Origin: an uncultured Collinsella sp.
GTDB taxonomy: Bacteria > Actinomycetota > Coriobacteriia > Coriobacteriales > Coriobacteriaceae
Assembly (NCBI GenBank): GCA_900550785.1
Contig: URTL01000096.1
Location: 1-7,144, forward strand
Direction: 5' to 3'
DNA length: 7,144 bases
The notes under the pieces were generated by a model. It did no database searches. It worked only from the letters and a program-made list of their open reading frames with translations, and was not told where the DNA came from. How positions within the stretch are numbered: position 1 is the stretch's first letter; each line of letters opens with the position of its first letter. Positions 5,138 through 7,144 of this stretch are shown here, one piece after another. The translations under genes were made by a program, and so were the position numbers.

Positions 5138-6410
5138 GAATGCCCACGTCGTCGACCCGTCCGTCGAGCTTGACGGTGTCGTTGACGTCCTGATTGACGG
5201 CGACAAGATCGCCGAGGTCGGCGAGAATCTCGCCGTCGAGGGAGCCGAGGTCCGCGACCTTTCCGGCAAGTACCTCGTCCCCGGCCTGGTGGATATGCAC
5301 GTTCACCTTCGCGAGCCCGGCTACGAGGTCAAAGAGGACATCGAGAGCGGTACCCGCGCAGCTGCCAAGGGCGGCTTTACCGGTGTGTGCTCCATGCCCA
5401 ACACCGATCCCGTCACCGATAACGGCACCGTCGTGGAGTTCGTCAAGTCCCGTGCTGCCGAGGTCGGTCACTGCCGCGTCTATCCGTCGGGTGCCATGAC
5501 CCGCGGTCTTAAGGGCGAGGCCATGTCCGAGATGGGCGATATGGTCGCCCACGGCGCCGTCGCCTTCACCGACGACGGTCGCGGCGTGCAGGGCGCTGGC
5601 ATGCTCCGTCGCTGCATGGACTACGGCAAGATGTTCGGCAAGGTCTTTATGAGCCACTGCCAGGACGAGGATCTGGTCGGCCACGGCCAGATCAACGAGG
5701 GCAAGGTCTCGACCCGTCTGGCTCTCGAGGGTTGGCCGGCTGCCGGCGAGGAGCTCCAGATCGCCCGCGACATCGAGATCGCCAAGCTGACCGGTGCCAA
5801 GCTGCACATCCAGCACATCTCCACCGCCCATGGCCTGGAGATCGTGCGTGCCGGTAAGGCCGCTGGCGTTCAGGTTACCTGTGAGGCCACCCCGCATCAC
5901 ATGTTCCTGACCGAGAACGACCTGGACGAGACCTACAACACCTCGCTCAAGGTCAATCCGCCGCTGCGTACCGAGGAGGATGCCGAGGCCATCCGTCAGG
6001 GCGTCATCGACGGCACCGTCGACGTTATCGTCACCGATCACGCTCCCCACACCCCGTGGGAGAAGGCCCGCGAGTTCGAGCTTGCGCCCTTTGGCATGAT
6101 CGGTCTCGAGACCTCGCTGTCGCTCGTGCTCACCGAGCTGGTCAACACGGGCAAGATGACCATGGGCCGTATGGTCGAGCTCATGGCCATCAAGCCGCGT
6201 GAGATCCTGGGCCTCGACCAGGTTCAGGTCAAGGCGGGCTCCGTTGCCGACCTGACCGTGTTCGACCCCTCTGCCACCTGGACGGTCGGCGAGGACGGTT
6301 ACGAGTCGCGCGCCGAGAACTCCGGTTTTGCCGGCCGCACGCTTACCGGTCGTGCCACCGATGTGTTTGTCGGCGGTAAGCAGACGCTCGCCGACGGCTG
6401 CATCTGCTAG
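5121..6410 (+). CDS. pyrC: Dihydroorotase (type I)
   Basis: PyrC closes carbamoyl-aspartate to dihydroorotate in the third step of pyrimidine synthesis. The 429-residue amidohydrolase shows the metal-binding DMHVHLREPG (H60, H62), FTDDGRG (D151/D152), SHCQDED (H179), HIQHIST (H232) and the catalytic TDHAPH (D306, H307), so all expected active-site positions are present. Length and motifs fit the class I enzymes found with PyrB in Bacillus-type operons. ATG 5121 is chosen because GGAGGT (5108-5113) stands seven bases upstream and the protein then begins MALLLKNAHVVDP as the family does; an in-frame TTG at 5106 lies too close to that site. The first 17 bases overlap the end of pyrB. Confidence 0.97.
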   Translation: MALLLKNAHVVDPSVELDGVVDVLIDGDKIAEVGENLAVEGAEVRDLSGKYLVPGLVDMHVHLREPGYEVKEDIESGTRAAAKGGFTGVCSMPNTDPVTDNGTVVEFVKSRAAEVGHCRVYPSGAMTRGLKGEAMSEMGDMVAHGAVAFTDDGRGVQGAGMLRRCMDYGKMFGKVFMSHCQDEDLVGHGQINEGKVSTRLALEGWPAAGEELQIARDIEIAKLTGAKLHIQHISTAHGLEIVRAGKAAGVQVTCEATPHHMFLTENDLDETYNTSLKVNPPLRTEEDAEAIRQGVIDGTVDVIVTDHAPHTPWEKAREFELAPFGMIGLETSLSLVLTELVNTGKMTMGRMVELMAIKPREILGLDQVQVKAGSVADLTVFDPSATWTVGEDGYESRAENSGFAGRTLTGRATDVFVGGKQTLADGCIC

Positions 6411-6430
6411 CATAGCCTTATCGCTTTTGT

Positions 6431-6469
6431 GCGCGGTGCCCTTGCGGTACCGCGCTTTCTGTTCGTTTG
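6431..6469 (+). terminator. Terminator-like hairpin between pyrC and pyrK
   Basis: GCGCGGTGCC (6431-6440) pairs with GGTACCGCGC (6446-6455), ten pairs with one G-U around a 5-nt loop. It is followed by a broken T-rich stretch TTTCTGTTCGTTT (6456-6468). The stem is strong but the T run is poor, so partial termination or messenger processing inside the operon is more likely than a full stop. It starts 20 bases after the pyrC stop codon. Confidence 0.5.
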
Positions 6470-6471
6470 GA

Positions 6472-6487
6472 CCATGCAACCGCATGG
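6472..6487 (+). promoter_or_regulatory. Small hairpin upstream of pyrK ribosome binding site
   Basis: CCATGC (6472-6477) and GCATGG (6482-6487) form a perfect 6-bp stem with loop AACC, ending six bases before the GGAG (6494-6497) that serves pyrK. It could be an operator-like inverted repeat or an RNA hairpin; the sequence alone does not decide. Confidence 0.35.
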
Positions 6488-6502
6488 GGGATTGGAGCGT
6501 CT

Positions 6503-7144
6503 ATGCCCACACCTTCCACTGCACGCATGCACGACTTTGAGGTCGTCTCGAACCAGGAGATCGCCGACGGCATCTTCTCGCTCGTAATTTCGGCCCCCAA
6601 GCTTGCAAGTGCGCTCAAGCCCGGTCAGTTTGTGAACATCGCCGTACCCGGCGATGCGTCCTCGCTGCTTCGCGTGCCCCTGAGCTACTACCGCGCCGAC
6701 GCCGAGGCCGGCACTGTCGAGCTGTGGTACGCCGTCGTGGGCGACGACACCCGTCGCCTGTCGCAGATGGCCCCCGGCTCCAAGTCCAACCTGTTGGGCC
6801 CTGGCGGCCGCGGCTGGCTTGTTCCCGAGGGCACCAGGAAGGCGCTGCTCGTGGCGGGCGGCATCGGTGTTCCGCCCGTGCTGTGCCTTGCCGGCAAGCT
6901 TGCCGAGCAGGGTGTGGCCGTCGACGTGTGCCTGGGTTTTGGCACCGCTTCCAAGGCCGTGGGCATCGATGAGTTCCGCGCGCTGGGCGCCACGGTCAAC
7001 GTTTGCACCGACGACGGCTCGCTCGGCACGCACGGCTTCTGCACCGATCCTGCCGCCGAGCTGCTCGGCGAGGGCGGTTATGACTACGTCGCCAGCTGCG
7101 GTCCCGCCGTCATGATGAAGAAGGTCGCCGCCGCTGCCGCCGAG
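6503..7144 (+). CDS. pyrK: Dihydroorotate dehydrogenase electron transfer subunit, partial (C-terminus beyond right edge)
   Basis: PyrK is the FAD and [2Fe-2S] subunit that accepts electrons from the FMN subunit (PyrD, type 1B dihydroorotate dehydrogenase) and hands them to NAD+. I translated from ATG 6503, five bases after GGAG (6494-6497); the frame is open for 214 codons to the edge. Family length is about 250-290 residues. The ferredoxin reductase-like FAD part includes LKPGQFVNIAVPG and RVPLSYY (R57-Y63). The NAD part has LLVAGGIGVPP (115-125) and DYVASCGPAVMMKKV with C199. The cysteine cluster for the iron-sulfur centre would lie beyond the window. An internal ATG at 6527 is a less likely start. 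The pyr context supports PyrK over other ferredoxin reductase-like proteins, and pyrD is expected next. Confidence 0.93.
   Translation, partial: MPTPSTARMHDFEVVSNQEIADGIFSLVISAPKLASALKPGQFVNIAVPGDASSLLRVPLSYYRADAEAGTVELWYAVVGDDTRRLSQMAPGSKSNLLGPGGRGWLVPEGTRKALLVAGGIGVPPVLCLAGKLAEQGVAVDVCLGFGTASKAVGIDEFRALGATVNVCTDDGSLGTHGFCTDPAAELLGEGGYDYVASCGPAVMMKKVAAAAAE

Noticed and set aside
5088..6485. Long minus-strand open frame of 465 codons
   Set aside because: It is antisense to pyrC, with composition typical of a GC-rich shadow frame and no domain; PyrC motifs are clear on the plus strand.
6407..7033. Minus-strand ORF of 208 codons over pyrK
   Set aside because: It is antisense to pyrK, whose FAD and NAD motifs are clear on the plus strand.

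Overview
The window looks like part of a chromosome from a high-G+C gut actinobacterium of the Coriobacteriia, most like Collinsella. This rests on the pairing of GTC/GCC/CGC-rich codon use in the pyr genes with clostridial-type fermentation (AdhE) and PyrR-controlled pyrimidine genes. The genus is inferred from style and gene content, not from a database match.

Left part (1-1811): the minus strand carries the first 552 codons of adhE, the bifunctional acetaldehyde-CoA/alcohol dehydrogenase, which runs off the left edge. Its promoter region lies at 1659-1811, with an extended -10 box and two direct copies of an AAACGCTT motif. Base composition and codon choice change sharply inside adhE near position 300, at the junction of the aldehyde and alcohol dehydrogenase domains. 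This suggests a mosaic gene or an assembly join.

Middle (1812-3215): a compact mobile element of about 1.05 kb encodes a REP-associated, IS200-like (Y1/HUH) transposase. It is bounded by 51-bp inverted repeats that match at 48 of 51 positions, and each repeat contains a hairpin framed by GGGACAG motifs. It stops a few bases from the terminator of rpmB (ribosomal protein L28, minus strand). rpmB has a good ribosome binding site and an extended -10 promoter.

Right part (3216-7144): a divergent regulatory region leads into a pyrimidine biosynthesis operon on the plus strand, pyrR-pyrB-pyrC-pyrK, with pyrK cut by the right edge. The leader at 3459-3564 can fold into three overlapping, mutually exclusive hairpins (anti-antiterminator, antiterminator, terminator with a U7 run). 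That is the layout expected for PyrR-mediated attenuation. PyrR would sense UMP and control the operon. PyrB makes carbamoyl-aspartate, PyrC cyclises it to dihydroorotate, and PyrK passes electrons from dihydroorotate dehydrogenase to NAD+. pyrR/pyrB and pyrB/pyrC are nearly fused (4-nt gap and 17-nt overlap). pyrC and pyrK are separated by 92 nt holding a terminator-like hairpin and a second small hairpin.

Most of the window is ordinary housekeeping sequence. The points that deserve a second look are the adhE mosaic, the transposase element with its long inverted repeats, and the pyr leader.
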